Shown: piece by piece, positions 11,084 through 20,800 of the stretch
How the letters are laid out: each line of letters opens with the position of its first letter
Numbering within the stretch: the first letter of the stretch is position 1
Origin: Ctena decussata
Lineage: Eukaryota > Mollusca > Bivalvia > Lucinida > Lucinidae
Length of the DNA: 64,000 nt
Reading direction: 5' to 3'
Assembly (NCBI GenBank): GCA_963989385.1
Contig: OZ022507.1
Location: forward strand, 58,415,400-58,479,399
Notes under the pieces: generated by a model
Databases searched by the model: none
Seen by the model: only the letters and a program-made list of their open reading frames with translations
What the model was told of the DNA's origin: nothing
Position numbers and translations under genes: made by a program

Positions 11084-11285
11084 GATGGGTGGATAACTTG
11101 TGATTTTTCATCCTTTTCAACAGTATTTCTGTCATATCAGGATGATGGGAGGCTAATAATGAAAGGCTGTGTGCATTGGAGCCCTGTTTACAATTGGGAA
11201 ACTTCCCACCTCCAGCAGCTTGCAAACTCTGGACAGCTAGATCAGCAGGTCAGCACTTAGTAACCTGCTGAGCTACCGCGGCTCT
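11084..11285 (-). mobile_element. tRNA-derived SINE, family A, copy 1
   Basis: On the minus strand: box A-like GGTAGCTCAGCAGGTTACT, then CTGCTGATCTAGCTGTCC, a body with GTGCACACAGCC-type sequence and ATCATCCTGATATGACAG, and a tail TACTGTTGAAAAGGATG. Matches 31375-31560 (-) and 33965-34145 (+). Confidence 0.65.
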
Positions 11286-11307
11286 TTGATGACACATTTT
11301 TAGGTAA

Positions 11308-11740
11308 ACAATGGCCCACTTCGACTCGAACCATAGTAGCTACTATAATTACTAAAGTTCCAATCGAAGTGCTATGGTAGCTACTATAATGACGCCATGA
11401 ACTTACTAAAGATCTACGGAGTTTGAGATCACCATTACTCTAGTAGCAAGATGGCGGCTGCGGAAGACCCTCGCGATTTGTGGGTGTAAGACAAGTATTT
11501 GTTTTACAAAGTTGTGTGCAAACTGTCATTTGATGAATAATAATGTTTCTTTTCCTGTTTTCAAAAAGAAATAAAGAATGTAACTACGGAAAAACAAAGA
11601 AATACTCAGTATTTATTTCTGTTTCCATGGCAATCTACTATTGTAGCAACTTTTGGCGTTCAATTGGTAACGCAAGTGCGCATGCCCAAAAATGCTACTT
11701 TGGTAGGAACTTTAGTTCGATTCGAAGTGGGCCTTTGTCA
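11308..11740. mobile_element. TIR element, ~430 bp
   Basis: Left AATGGCCCACTTCGACTCGA and right TTCGATTCGAAGTGGGCCTT are inverted. The left part also holds an internal repeat of TAGTAGCTACTATAAT. No reading frame. Lies just upstream of the MITE and exon that follow. Confidence 0.55.
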
Positions 11741-11767
11741 TCTGCTATTTGGCGCTTTAAAGGTTAA

Positions 11768-11970
11768 CACTATAAGCACCCAATGACGAAAATAGCATAA
11801 TTTGCAAACTGCATAGATCCTGATGAGGCAGCTCATGATGAGCAGCCTCATCTAGATCTACACTGTTTGCCCTCTAGTCTTTGAATTCTCAATTTGAAAT
11901 GTCTTAGGCAGGCATTTTTTGAATTTTTGTAGACTTAAATTTTGTCGTCTGCTTTTTGGTGCTTAAAGAG
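11768..11970 (+). mobile_element. Intact TTAA hairpin MITE (family 1) beside an exon
   Basis: Perfect TTAA sites at 11764-11767 and 11971-11974 bracket a 203-bp unit with the full family layout: start CACTATAAGCACCCAATGAC, hairpin GATGAGGCAGCTCATGATGA, spacer GTCTTTGAATTCTCAA, end TTTTGTCGTCTGC and GGTGCTTAAAGAG. Its right border is 24 bp upstream of the 3' splice site of the exon at 11999. Confidence 0.85.
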
Positions 11971-11998
11971 TTAAGGAAACAGTGCTTTTGTCTTCCAG

Positions 11999-12190
11999 AA
12001 CTGGCAGAAGATGACACAGACTGGAACCCCTGGGGAGAAGAATTTGACAATGAACAAGTGGTTATCTCACATCATGAACCTCCAAAGATTCTGTGGAACC
12101 TGGAACCAGCAAAAGACACTAAGCCAAACAACAGGGGAGGCAACTCTACTGGAATGTTGAATGTTGAAATTTGGGGAAAGGCTGCAATAG
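11999..12190 (+). CDS. Internal protein-coding exon, protein not identified
   Basis: A 192-bp segment open in one frame, preceded by a strong pyrimidine tract and AG (TGCTTTTGTCTTCCAG, ending 11998) and followed by a consensus donor (ATAG then GTAAGG at 12191). It enters and leaves in phase 1, so it is symmetric and could be skipped without a frameshift. It encodes about 63 residues, acidic and tryptophan-rich at the start (EDDTDWNPWGEEF), then EQVVISHH, PPKILWNLEPAKD and a Gly/Asn-rich stretch ending MLNVEIWGKAAI. Spacing of the W..W.E pair, a following V.I and a LEP motif vaguely recalls the middle of EBAG9/RCAS1, but that is a weak hypothesis. No other exon of the same gene was recognised here, so the flanking sequence is probably its introns. 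GC content is higher than in the flanks. The exon call is fairly safe; the identity is not. Confidence 0.65.
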
Positions 12191-12510
12191 GTAAGGCATT
12201 GGTACTAGGAGAAAAAATGAGAAACAGTATGATTTTCAGACCTTGTGATCATTACGAGTAAATAAAACATTTTTGAGGGGTTAAATCCTGACAGTAAATC
12301 ATGTCAGCTTTAGGAATATGTCTTATCAGCAGAGACAAAGTTGAAGTTGATGACTTATTTCATCGGCTGACAGTTTAACTGTCAATGTCACAAGATTGCT
12401 GCATTTTGTATCTAAAAAATATGTATCTAAGCTTTCAAAAACAAAACACAGAACAGTCATTCTTGAAAGAGTCAGTCACGATGTATAATTATAATGATCT
12501 ACTATACTAC
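12191..12510 (+). other. Presumed intron following the exon
   Basis: Starts with GTAAGG. AT-rich, no recognisable repeat until family F begins at 12511 and no coding signal. Confidence 0.45.
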
Positions 12511-12730
12511 ATTCTAATACAGTTATGAATGTAACATGACATAAAGATATGATTGGATAATGTCAAAAATTTGTGCCAGTAAATCCTGCAATATACACAT
12601 ACTGTTGGATATCCGATGTCAGTATGAATCCTAGCTCCTCACTGTCTGATATCTGCTTTATGTTGCTGTAAGTGGGTGCATGATAATACATTTTGAAAGG
12701 TGAAAATATGGAAAAGTGCATTAAAATTGG
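12511..12730. repeat. TIR repeat family F, copy 2
   Basis: CATTCTAATAC at the left and AAAAGTGCATTAAAATTGGG at the right; body shares ATGATTGGATAATGTCAAAA and TGAAAATATGGAAAAGTGC with 38841-39054. More diverged than the other copies. Confidence 0.55.
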
Positions 12731-12942
12731 GATAACTGTTTTGGAGAGGTTAACCTTAAGTTTTGTGGTGCAAATAGCGTTTTACTGCTCTGCTGACATG
12801 CCCCCATAAAACGAAATCAGCTGCCATAAAACCAACCATTTCCATTCCCAACTGACGATTTTGAGTAATATTTTGCCATTTCATTTGTGATTTGTATGAC
12901 GGAATATTTTGCCATTTGGTTTGTGATTTGTCTGTCCACTAA

Positions 12943-14032
12943 AGCCTGTTTCACATCAGCCTTACAGCAGCCGTACGGCCCTCTGCGATCATATTTCTGG
13001 CAAAAATCGCTGGGTTTCGTGCGGCAGCCGCAAGATCGTCATACAAATTTTATACGTTGCAACGTTGCAAACTGAATTCTCAACATACACATTATTTCTG
13101 CGATTTTTGGTAATCTGTGGATGCCAAAAGTCTGCCGCATGACAGTCTTGAGACAACCGCTTGATTGACTCACAATTTTGCAGGAGTTCCCAAGTTTGCA
13201 GGTGGGGCTGCTGTCAATCATTTCTTGCGTTTGTCTTGCGACGGTCGCAAGACAGCCACACGAGCATCTTACGACAGTTGTGTGTCCTGACAGAATGCTA
13301 TCTCAAGAATGTTGTGAATCGTAGGACAATCACGCAAGTCCCACGGCAGCCGCATGACAGTCCTAGGATTGTTGCGTCACTTGCGTCTCCTATAAAAGGA
13401 GATTGGTACTCATAGTCTAGTCAGAGAAGAATCATGCCCTCAGTGAAACAGATCCAGGGTTGACCCACCAATGGTTCGCTCGTCCTCTTCTACCTTGCCG
13501 TGCTCGGATGAACAGTGCCAGGATGGCTGCGTGATGCTCTTTTTCACTATGGAGCCTTCTTCTTAGAAGGGCAATACGCTGTGGTGGGATAGCCATCAGG
13601 ATACATTGTGGTTTCGACAAGCGATGGTGAAACTATGAGGGTTGCGGGTGGTGCTCTTGCATTTTATTCCTCATTCAAGGGGAATATGTACGATGAACGT
13701 ACGGTCATCAAAAGACATTCATGAGACAGCCATGTGAATTCTTGTGCGTCGTACGGTGCCTGTAAGATTTTTGACAAATTCTTAGGACTGTCAAACTCAT
13801 GGCAGTCTTGCGGCAGTCGAATGAAATGTTGTTTATTTTTTCCTAATTTTAAGCTGCAAAATCATGCGACCCGTGAGACAGCTGTATGAACATGGTACGG
13901 CTGCCTTGCGATCTCTGAGACCATTGTGGACCCGCCCAGATACACTGCGAATTTGTCTGGGATCTGTCTACGGCACCCATGGCCTCCAAAATTGTACGAA
14001 CAAAAAATTGTACGGCTGATGTGAAACAGGCT
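12943..14032. mobile_element. PIF/Harbinger-like TIR element, ~1.09 kb
   Basis: A perfect 19-bp terminal inverted repeat AGCCTGTTTCACATCAGCC starts at 12943 and its inverse ends at 14032. TAA flanks both ends (12940-12942 and 14033-14035), the TWA duplication typical of PIF/Harbinger. Both arms are rich in GTACGGCTGC and GCGGCAGCCGCA-like words. The centre (13432-13620, minus) may encode a transposase remnant. The element is too short to be autonomous. Confidence 0.75.
13432..13620 (-). pseudogene. Possible N-terminal fragment of a Harbinger-type transposase
   Basis: A 62-codon open stretch inside the TIR element at 12943-14032. It is very basic in the middle, with RRRLHSEKEHH near residue 20 and ARQGRRGRANHWWVNPGS near 41-57. 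A run of arginines followed by WWV.P resembles the RRRRxWVRP-type segment near the N terminus of HARBI1-like nucleases. No downstream DDE catalytic region can be seen; the frame stops at once after SLRA. The surrounding central stretch (about 13385-13680) differs in composition from the TIR-like arms, as expected for a leftover of the parent gene. The motif match is short, so this could be chance. Confidence 0.3.
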
Positions 14033-15113
14033 TAACCTGTTACTAAATCAAGGGAATATGTCATTTCTTTACATCAGTTTACTGTGACATATCAGTGTTT
14101 CCCCAAAGAAGAATCACTGTATTAATGGGCTTGCCAGAATCAGAAAAAACAGAGGAGAAGAGAAAGCCGCTGGGTAGGATGTCAGCGATGGTGTTAAAAC
14201 TATCTGTAAAACAGGATTAATAAATCCTAATGAATATTGACCATGGGAGTACAATATCAGTAATTTCATCTCCAATTTCTGTATATAGCTGTCAGGCATT
14301 GTAGGCTTTGCTTGGCGAGCTGCAACATATGATAACCTGGTTTATTGCAAACCAAGTATGCAAACCGAATATGCCTAGACCAACCTGCACATATGTGCAG
14401 GTTGGTCTATGGCATATTCAGTTTGCTTTTTAAATGTTTAGGATCTAATTATTCCTTGGGTAAATTGTGTTGATTCTAACCAGGTGTTGCAGGTGTATGC
14501 AAGTGGTCTGAGCATGTGCAGTTGGCATAATATGCCTTGAAACAGGTTTTCTAAGAAATGTATGCTTGTGATTGTAGTGTTATGATACTGTTTCCGTAAT
14601 GTGATAAAAGCAGTATGAATCTCAGAAAGTTGATTTTACTTTCCCCGCTGTTAACAAATTTTAATGATGGCAGAAATGCAAACAGTGAAGACAGTGTTTA
14701 TAAAAAGAAAGGCAGAATTGCTAAAAAAAAAAAAAAATGACGGCAGAATTGCAAAAAAAAATGACGGCAGAATTGCAAACAGTGAAGACTGTATTTAAAA
14801 AAGGAACAACCTTTATCTCAAAAAGCACTGATCCAATTCCAGTAACAATTCTTATATGGAGGTCATTGTGACCAATGCTTTTGATTTTATGTCTTCCTTG
14901 CGACTAGCATAAGGGAGATATAGGTGTTACTTTTCCAGTGTTGTCTGCAGCAGTGGTGTAAATTTTGCCTTGTGTTTTCAGATTAAGCTCTGTTTTGTGA
15001 CAATGTACTGACAGGGGAGACACTGCCTTTTGCCGAATTCTTGTTTGAATATAGCTGCAAGAACTGTCATAACTGTCATCAGCCACACTCCTCCACAACT
15101 CCAGCCTTGCCAG
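14033..15113. other. Stretch without a gene
   Basis: Contains a 32-bp perfect palindrome at 14377-14408 and a small A-rich direct repeat (GACGGCAGAATTGC, about 14738-14780). No coding signal was found. Confidence 0.45.
14366..14422. repeat. Hairpin with a 32-bp perfect palindromic core
   Basis: AGACCAACCTGCACAT and its inverse meet at 14377-14408 with no loop; the similarity extends outward through GAATATGCC / GGCATATTC. Confidence 0.75.
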
Positions 15114-15249
15114 GAGGTTATAAAACTTGAGTACATTCTCAAACTCAAAATAAAGCACATTGATTGGCTGCTTCCGGGCATATGCTCGGAAGCAGCCAAT
15201 CAGTGGGCTTTATTTTGAGTTTGAGATTATACTCAAGTTTTATAACCTC
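15114..15249. mobile_element. GAGGTTATAAAACTTGAG foldback, copy 1
   Basis: A 136-bp near-perfect palindrome: GAGGTTATAAAACTTGAG, CTCAAACTCAAAATAAAGC, GATTGGCTGCTTCC, then the inverse. A second copy is at 46882-47013. No coding. Confidence 0.75.
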
Positions 15250-15643
15250 AGACCCTGAAATGGAGTCTCATCAGGGTCTGCACTGTTTCTAATTCCACAA
15301 AAGTTTCAGATAAATATACTGATTAATTAAACTTGCATAAAAATTGCAGATGTTTTTTCTCCAAATTGATTCAGTTCAATGCGGAGAACTTTATGGCAAA
15401 TATAATTTTCAGTCCCTTGGTGTATTGGCTGTGTGAGATAGCCGCTTCCATGAAGAGCTTTATTTGTATGCGAAGCAATTTTGGTATACTATTACTGCAT
15501 TTGATTTAATTGGTTGGATTATGAAATGGAAATTCTGCTATAAATCATCGCCAATCTGCTGCTAGGCAGTCAATAATTGCTGATGAATCTTGACCCGATA
15601 TGATCTATCTGTCATCATAGTGAGATTGATAGAGAGATCCTGG

Positions 15644-16209
15644 AGTGATTCTATAGATCATGGGATTCAAGGGGCATACTGTAAAATATGGTATGGTATG
15701 ATGGATTGGTATGTGTTATGGTATGAAAATCCTATGCCATACCACATGCCATACCAAACGGCCATACCAAAAGTAGTATTAACCTGTATTTTCTTCTAGA
15801 TCTGTAGTCTCTGAAAGTCAATCGCAGTCTGGCCTTGATAAAAGCCTTATACCCATCATTATCAAATGCTTGACAACAAAGTTAACAAGATCACCTTTAT
15901 ATAAGCATTACACCCATCATTATCAAATACATGACAACAATGTTAACAAGATCAACTTTATATAAGCATTACACCCATCATTATCAAATGCTTGACAACA
16001 ATGTTTACAAGATCACCCAGAGGTGATCTTGTTAACATTGTTGACATGCATTTGATAATGATGGGTATCATGCCCAAATAATACTTTTGGTATGGTTGTT
16101 TGGTATGGTATGTGGTATGGTATAGGATTTTCATACCATACCACATACCAATCCATCATACCATACCATATTTTACAGTATGCCAGTGATTCTATAGATC
16201 ATGGAATTC
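15644..16209. mobile_element. Long-TIR element flanked by 25-bp direct repeats
   Basis: Inverted arms of about 108 bp (15673-15780 and 16077-16184) start with GGCATACTGTAAAATATGG and are rich in GGTATGGTATG. The inside holds two and a half direct 61-bp units (starts 15851, 15912 and 15973; ACCCATCATTATCAAATGC) facing one inverted unit (16021-16066). Outside the arms a ~25-bp direct repeat (AGTGATTCTATAGATCATGG) occurs at 15644-15668 and 16185-16209. The left repeat is separated from its arm by 4 bp; the right one abuts. Confidence 0.7.
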
Positions 16210-16229
16210 TAGGCTTTCCACTTCTTCCA

Positions 16230-16412
16230 TTAGTGCTAAAATGCTAAAACTGAAAGTAGTTGAATTTGCAAACATCGTAGATCCAGATTAGGGGGCCTCA
16301 TCTGGATCTGTACTGTTTGACTTTTAAGTCTTTAAATTCTCAGTTTGATAGAGTTTGAACAAAATATATTTTGAAATTTTGCACACATAAATTTTTGTAT
16401 TCTATTTTTCGT
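16230..16412 (+). mobile_element. TTAA hairpin MITE (family 1), diverged
   Basis: TTGAATTTGCAAACATCGTA, a shortened hairpin (AGATTAGGGGGCCTCATCTG), AAGTCTTTAAATTCTCAG and a worn 3' end (TAAATTTTTGTATTC). TTAA sites not preserved. Confidence 0.5.
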
Positions 16413-16739
16413 GTGCATGCAGTCTTGTTTTGCTTCTGGCATAGATCCCAGTCACCAATGAGGGCATCAAAGTTTCTGAGGTCAGTTTATTGCTACTTGG
16501 AAGGGTTAGTTTTGAGCCCAGTACATGCAGTAAAGTCTGGGCAAGTATAAGGCCAAAGGCTTTAAACTGCATCATAGCATCATACATTCATTGCAGGCAC
16601 TCAGTGTTATTTGCTCGTTTCGTATTGCATCAATGTTGTTTTGCCAGCTTGGAAATAGTGAAATAACTCAAAATGTGAAGTTTCTTTTCTCATTATAAGA
16701 AAAAATTCAAAGACACAGTGTTATTTTTGTGCATTATTA

Positions 16740-16960
16740 ACAGTGGCCCAGGGGTACTTGTGGTCGGGTGATATAGCTGGATAACCTTCAGTGCTGGGGC
16801 ATCCTACTAATTTTGATAATGGCTGGGCAAGGGCCTACTGTGCTTACAGTAGGTGTGGGTAGTTTGGACATTTTTTTCTCTCCGTTATCAACGTTTTATC
16901 TTTCTCCCTCTCTGGGAGACAGCTCAATATAGACTGAAGTACATGTACTGTCTCAAAGAG
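16740..16960 (-). repeat. Dispersed repeat family D, copy 1
   Basis: Minus-strand match to 24043-24245, 28228-28436 and 32108-32345. Shared words are GACAGTATTTCAGTCTA, AGAGAGGGAGA, CACCYACTGTAAGYACAGTAGG and CCAAATNAGTAGGA. Roughly 200 bp, SINE-sized, but no clear tRNA box. Confidence 0.55.
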
Positions 16961-17379
16961 TTGAGAAACCCATAACAGCCAACAGTAGCCCAATTATAAA
17001 TGTTTCAGTTTGAAGTAGGTCTGACTTTTTGTTACTTTCAAAATAATCCTAGATTAAATTGAATAATAGGTGATTGAGAAGAAAGATAGTGTGGTAATAT
17101 TTCAGTCCAAGTTAATCCTAGATTAAACAAAGTTTGTTTCTGAATTGTTAGTGCCCCTTACCAGTTACGTTATAAACCAACTGATAGTATTAGTTATTGT
17201 CTCCTGTCCTCTTTGAATTGGAGAAGAAAAACGAAGAGATTCAATGCCAGGCTTTATTTTTGTTGCCTAAAACCTTTTCTGATTGAAACCTAGGGGCGTA
17301 GCTTGAAGGAGGCTTGGAGGCACAGGCTTCAACATATTTCCATCTGTCTTTAGGTAAAATTAAAATGGTTGCAATTTCA

Positions 17380-17600
17380 GAAGAACAACTCTGCATTGGT
17401 GGCGTCCTTCTCAATGAGGGTCAACGCTTAAAGAAAAGAATTTGCTCCTGTAGGAGCAAATTCTTTTCTTTAAGTGTATACCTTATTTAACAAAAGCTTT
17501 TTAATCCAGGGAACCAATGAGGATGTCACAAAAGTTGTTCCCTTTGTTAAAAAGGCGGATCAAACATGGAACACTCTTTTATATATCTCAAAGTAGAAAT
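17380..17600. repeat. Family K2 repeat with AAGAATTTGCTCC hairpin
   Basis: Central hairpin AAAGAATTTGCTCC / GGAGCAAATTCTTT at about 17432-17470, then a shared 3' part (AGGGAA, GTCACAAAAGTT, AACATGG). The same set occurs at 57360-57570, 60990-61180 and 62270-62560. Confidence 0.5.
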
Positions 17601-17601
17601 G

Positions 17602-17811
17602 TTTGCTTCAACAAATGGACTGAGACTAGGTACCAGGGGTGTGCAACTATGGATATGGTCTGCTAAGCCTCCTAGGGAATCAAAACAACAACAACCTTTG
17701 CTTCAACAAGTGGACTGACACTAGGTGCCAGGGGTGTGCAACTATGGATATGGTCTGCTAAGCCTCCTAGGGAATCAAAACAACAACAACCTTTGCTTCA
17801 ACAAAGTGGTT
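17602..17811 (+). repeat. 96-bp direct duplication
   Basis: Units 17602-17697 and 17698-17793 are almost identical (TTTGCTTCAACAA, GGGGTGTGCAACTATGG, GGAATCAAAACAACAACAAC), and a third begins at 17794. Recent local tandem duplication. Confidence 0.8.
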
Positions 17812-18148
17812 GGTCTGGCTACACTCCTGTAATCAGGTGCATGTTTGCTGCAGAATTTACCCTGAGAGTTTTTCACTTTTTAGATATAAGCTGGCAACCT
17901 TCTGCACCAATTAGAGGCAGGTGCTCTAACTACCTGATAATAAAGGAGATTTTGAATTTAAGTCAGATTTTACAATTCTGGAAAACGAAAATAAATTTGA
18001 TAGCTCTAATGTCTACTGAACAGGATATACTATGTCTCGAAATTATTTGTAGTATAACACTGCAATTGTCTAGTACGATTGGAATAAAAGTGATCTGGAG
18101 ACAGAATTGCATTTTAAAACCTGTATTTCAAGTTCGATAGAATAGTTT

Positions 18149-18390
18149 AACACAACCAAAGCAACAAAGTGGCATGTGGACCCAGCTAAGACTCAGATCA
18201 GCCCGGGTATCTGCCCAGCCTGTTCTGAGTCTTCGCTGTCTGTATGGAGCTAGCTTAGACACTAAATAGCTACTCAGTTAGCTCACAGCTAAGACTCTGA
18301 TCAGACTGGGCAGATGCCCAGGCTGATCTGAGTAGTAGCTAGACACACATACCACATTGTTGGTTTTGACGTGTTGGGGCTCATATGTAA
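18149..18390. mobile_element. GAGCCGCGACAC foldback, copy 3
   Basis: AACCAAAGCAACAAAGTGGC at the left, CACATTGTTGGTTTTGACG at the right, inner AGACTCAGATCAGCCCGGG and inverse. The outermost left bases are diverged. Confidence 0.65.
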
Positions 18391-18453
18391 CCTAAAATTT
18401 AGACATTTCAGTCATTTCTGGAACAGCATGTTCATCTTCAAATTCAGATAATG

Positions 18454-18930
18454 TACTGTATCAATCCTAATAAATGCTCCTGCTCTAATATACACCCCCT
18501 ACCTCTTTTCCAACAATGTTATATTTTGTTGCATAAATTCCTGTTTGTTTCACTGGATAAGGTACCTCTTTGAAATGGGGTCTACTCTTAAAGGATAGAA
18601 TTTGCTCCTAGGGGAGCATATTCTTTCCTTTAAGAGTTGACCCCTGCTAAAAAGAGAGGCAAAAAATAGTAGAATTGCTTCCCTTGAAGTGACCCATCAC
18701 CTTTATATTGCTTATTATAGGTATTTTGGCAATGGCTGTTTTACTACACTTTAGGCTCTAAATAACACCCTCCTTTCACAAAATGCAGTGCGCCCCCCCC
18801 CCCCCCCCCCCCCCGCGCGCGTTTAATAGCACTAATATGGTTGGTATTTCATCTACAGCTGGCTGGTGCCCCCCCCCCCCGGCGTTTAATAGCACTAATA
18901 TGGTATTATATCTACAGCTGGCTGGTGGAG
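18454..18930 (+). repeat. Family K1 repeat with poly-C tail and 63-bp duplication
   Basis: Starts TACTGTATCAATCCTAATAA, carries the hairpin AATTTGCTCCTAGGGGAGC, and shares GAATTGCTTCCCTTGAAGTG and TTTGGCAATGGCTG with 36895-37200 (-) and 48136-48648. The right end contains long poly-C runs and a 63-bp direct duplication with GTTTAATAGCACTAATATGG at 18821 and 18884. Confidence 0.6.
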
Positions 18931-19078
18931 ACTATTTTTTGTGGTTGTCAGTGGCTCCTGAAAAAATCTCTGATGCCCTGGGCGAGGTTCGTACCGGAAC
19001 TACTTTGATCTAAAGATGCTCCTGAGAAGCAGTCTGTTCTATGTCTTCACCGTTTGCTCAGGTTGCTATCCTAATTAC

Positions 19079-19411
19079 CATAGGGTATAATCCATTTCGC
19101 TAATTTTTGCTTCCTACAGAGACTGTACATCATATTTGGCTTCCGCCGAGACTGTCCGCGATCTCTTGCCTCCTGCCGAGACTTCTGTACATGATAAATG
19201 GCTTCCTGCAGAGACAGTCCGCGTGATTCTGCTTCCTGCCGAGGCTCTCGGCAGGAAGCAGAGTCACACGGACAGTCTGAGCAGGAAGCCAATTTTCGAG
19301 GACAGTAGTCTCTGCAGGAAGCAACAGTTCACGGACAGTCTCGGGGGAAGCCAAATATGATGGACAGTCTCAGCAGGAAGCAAAAATTGGCGGAATTGAT
19401 TATACCCTGTG
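19079..19411. mobile_element. CACAGGG foldback element, copy B (333 bp)
   Basis: Starts CATAGGGTATAATCC and ends TATACCCTGTG; perfect 5-bp direct repeat ATTAC at 19074-19078 and 19412-19416. Each ~166-bp arm contains five copies of a ~30-bp module beginning CTTCCTGCMGAGACTGTCCG, and the arms meet at GAGGCTCTCGGCAGG. Both strands are open over most of the element only because the modules lack stops; there is no sign of a gene. Confidence 0.85.
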
Positions 19412-19801
19412 ATTACTTTAGTTAGAAATATTTGTAATTTCAGCGCAGAATTTTGTGCAGCATCCTTTGTAAAATCTCTTGACAGCAATATAGGAATCTG
19501 TTTCAGCCAACATATCTATTTTGTCATGTGGTACATGAAACTGCTTTTAAAATTAATTACATTTCTCAGCTAGTTGTGATTAAAGTCAAAGACTTTGAGA
19601 AGTTTTGAAAACCAATTAAAATTTACAACGCACAGTAAAATTTGATACATGTTTTTGAGTCAACAAATGAGTAAGGAAGCAAGTGTTTGGATTATGGGTA
19701 ACACAGTCAAATCTGTCTTAGAGTCGCCGCTTATAAGTAAAAATCCTGTCTAAAGAGGCCAAAATCTTATATCCTGAAAAAACATTTTCAGTATGTATTA
19801 A

Positions 19802-20021
19802 CCCATTAATGCCTAACTTTCCATACATGGGACATAGGCAAACAGTGCAGACCCAGATCAGATGCCACAAAATGTGGCATCTGATCAGGGTCTACAATAT
19901 TTGCATAAAACCAACAAGTATTTTTCTTTAAAATAAAAATAAACTAAAGCTAACACCCCTTAAATGACAAATGGACTCATTCAGTATATTCAGATAGAAC
20001 AGTCCACTGGGCATTAATGGG
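19802..20021. mobile_element. TTAA-flanked MITE, CCCATTAATGCC ends
   Basis: TTAA at 19798-19801 and 20022-20025; TIR CCCATTAATGCC in 12 of 12 bases. The inside has a hairpin CAGATCAGATGCCAC / GTGGCATCTGATCAGG. 220 bp. Similar build to family 1 (TTAA, CCC start, subterminal hairpin) but a different sequence. Confidence 0.75.
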
Positions 20022-20157
20022 TTAAGCAAGCACCAGCTGCCATAAGCAAGCAGTTTTTGCCTTATCCTTGAGTGATTGCTGAAGACAGATTTGACTATAA
20101 AACATTAATTTTGATGTTCAGTCTCTCTTTCCCCATGATATGACAGGTCAAGGTCCT

Positions 20158-20380
20158 GGGGCCATATTCATAAAGCCACTTAAGTCGTTGCTATGCGGTT
20201 GCTAAGGCTAAATATCTATAAAGGAGATTCCCTACAACTATGAAATTTGGTCTGGAGGAACAGTCTTTCTAAGACTGTTCCTCCAGAGCAAATTTCATAG
20301 TTGTAGGGAATCTCCTTCAAAGAAATTTAGCCTTGGCAACAGCATAGCAACCACTTAAGTCGTTTTATGAATACGGCCCC
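20158..20380. mobile_element. 223-bp near-perfect palindrome
   Basis: GGGGCCATATTCATAAA at the left and TTTATGAATACGGCCCC at the right, continuing inward through CACTTAAGTCG, GGTTGCTAAGGCTAAAT, AAGGAGATTCCCTACAAC and CTGGAGGAACAGTC to a centre near 20270. Single copy here. Confidence 0.75.
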
Positions 20381-20640
20381 TGGACTTAAGATTTTCTATG
20401 CAACCATGTATCTGTTGGGCTACATTAGTTAGACTCACAGAGGTAGAAATTTTGCTCAAAAAGTGATTATCATAGAAAATATAATAAAAAGTGGGACTCC
20501 TGAAATAATAACCATAATTGTCCTTAAATGGAACAGTCTGATTTTACTCTGCAGTAATGCTTCCAAAAGATGCAGATGGAATGACAAACAGTGCAGGCCC
20601 TTAAAAATTGTTTTTGTTCTTGTTTTGTTGCTTTACCTCC

Positions 20641-20800
20641 ATGGTAAACAGCTATGGTGATATCGGGACAGTCAGTTAACTATTCCTGGGCAGGTTTAGA
20701 CCTCCTAAGCGGTTAACCAGTACTAAATGCACAGTCATACTTTTGCCAGTAACCGACAAGTGCCCTTCTTGAATAGGGGGAAGGAGAAATGAAAGTAAGT
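20641..20800 (-). mobile_element. SINE family B, body fragment
   Basis: Shares AACTATTCCTGGGCAGGTTT, AACCAGTACTAAATGCA and TTTGCCAGTAACCGACAAG with 29278-29490. The tRNA-like head is missing. Confidence 0.55.

Noticed and set aside
19130..19360. Overlapping open frames on both strands (also at 29517-29807 and 42498-42790)
   Set aside because: They fall in the foldback modules; mirror-image arms give similar peptides on both strands.
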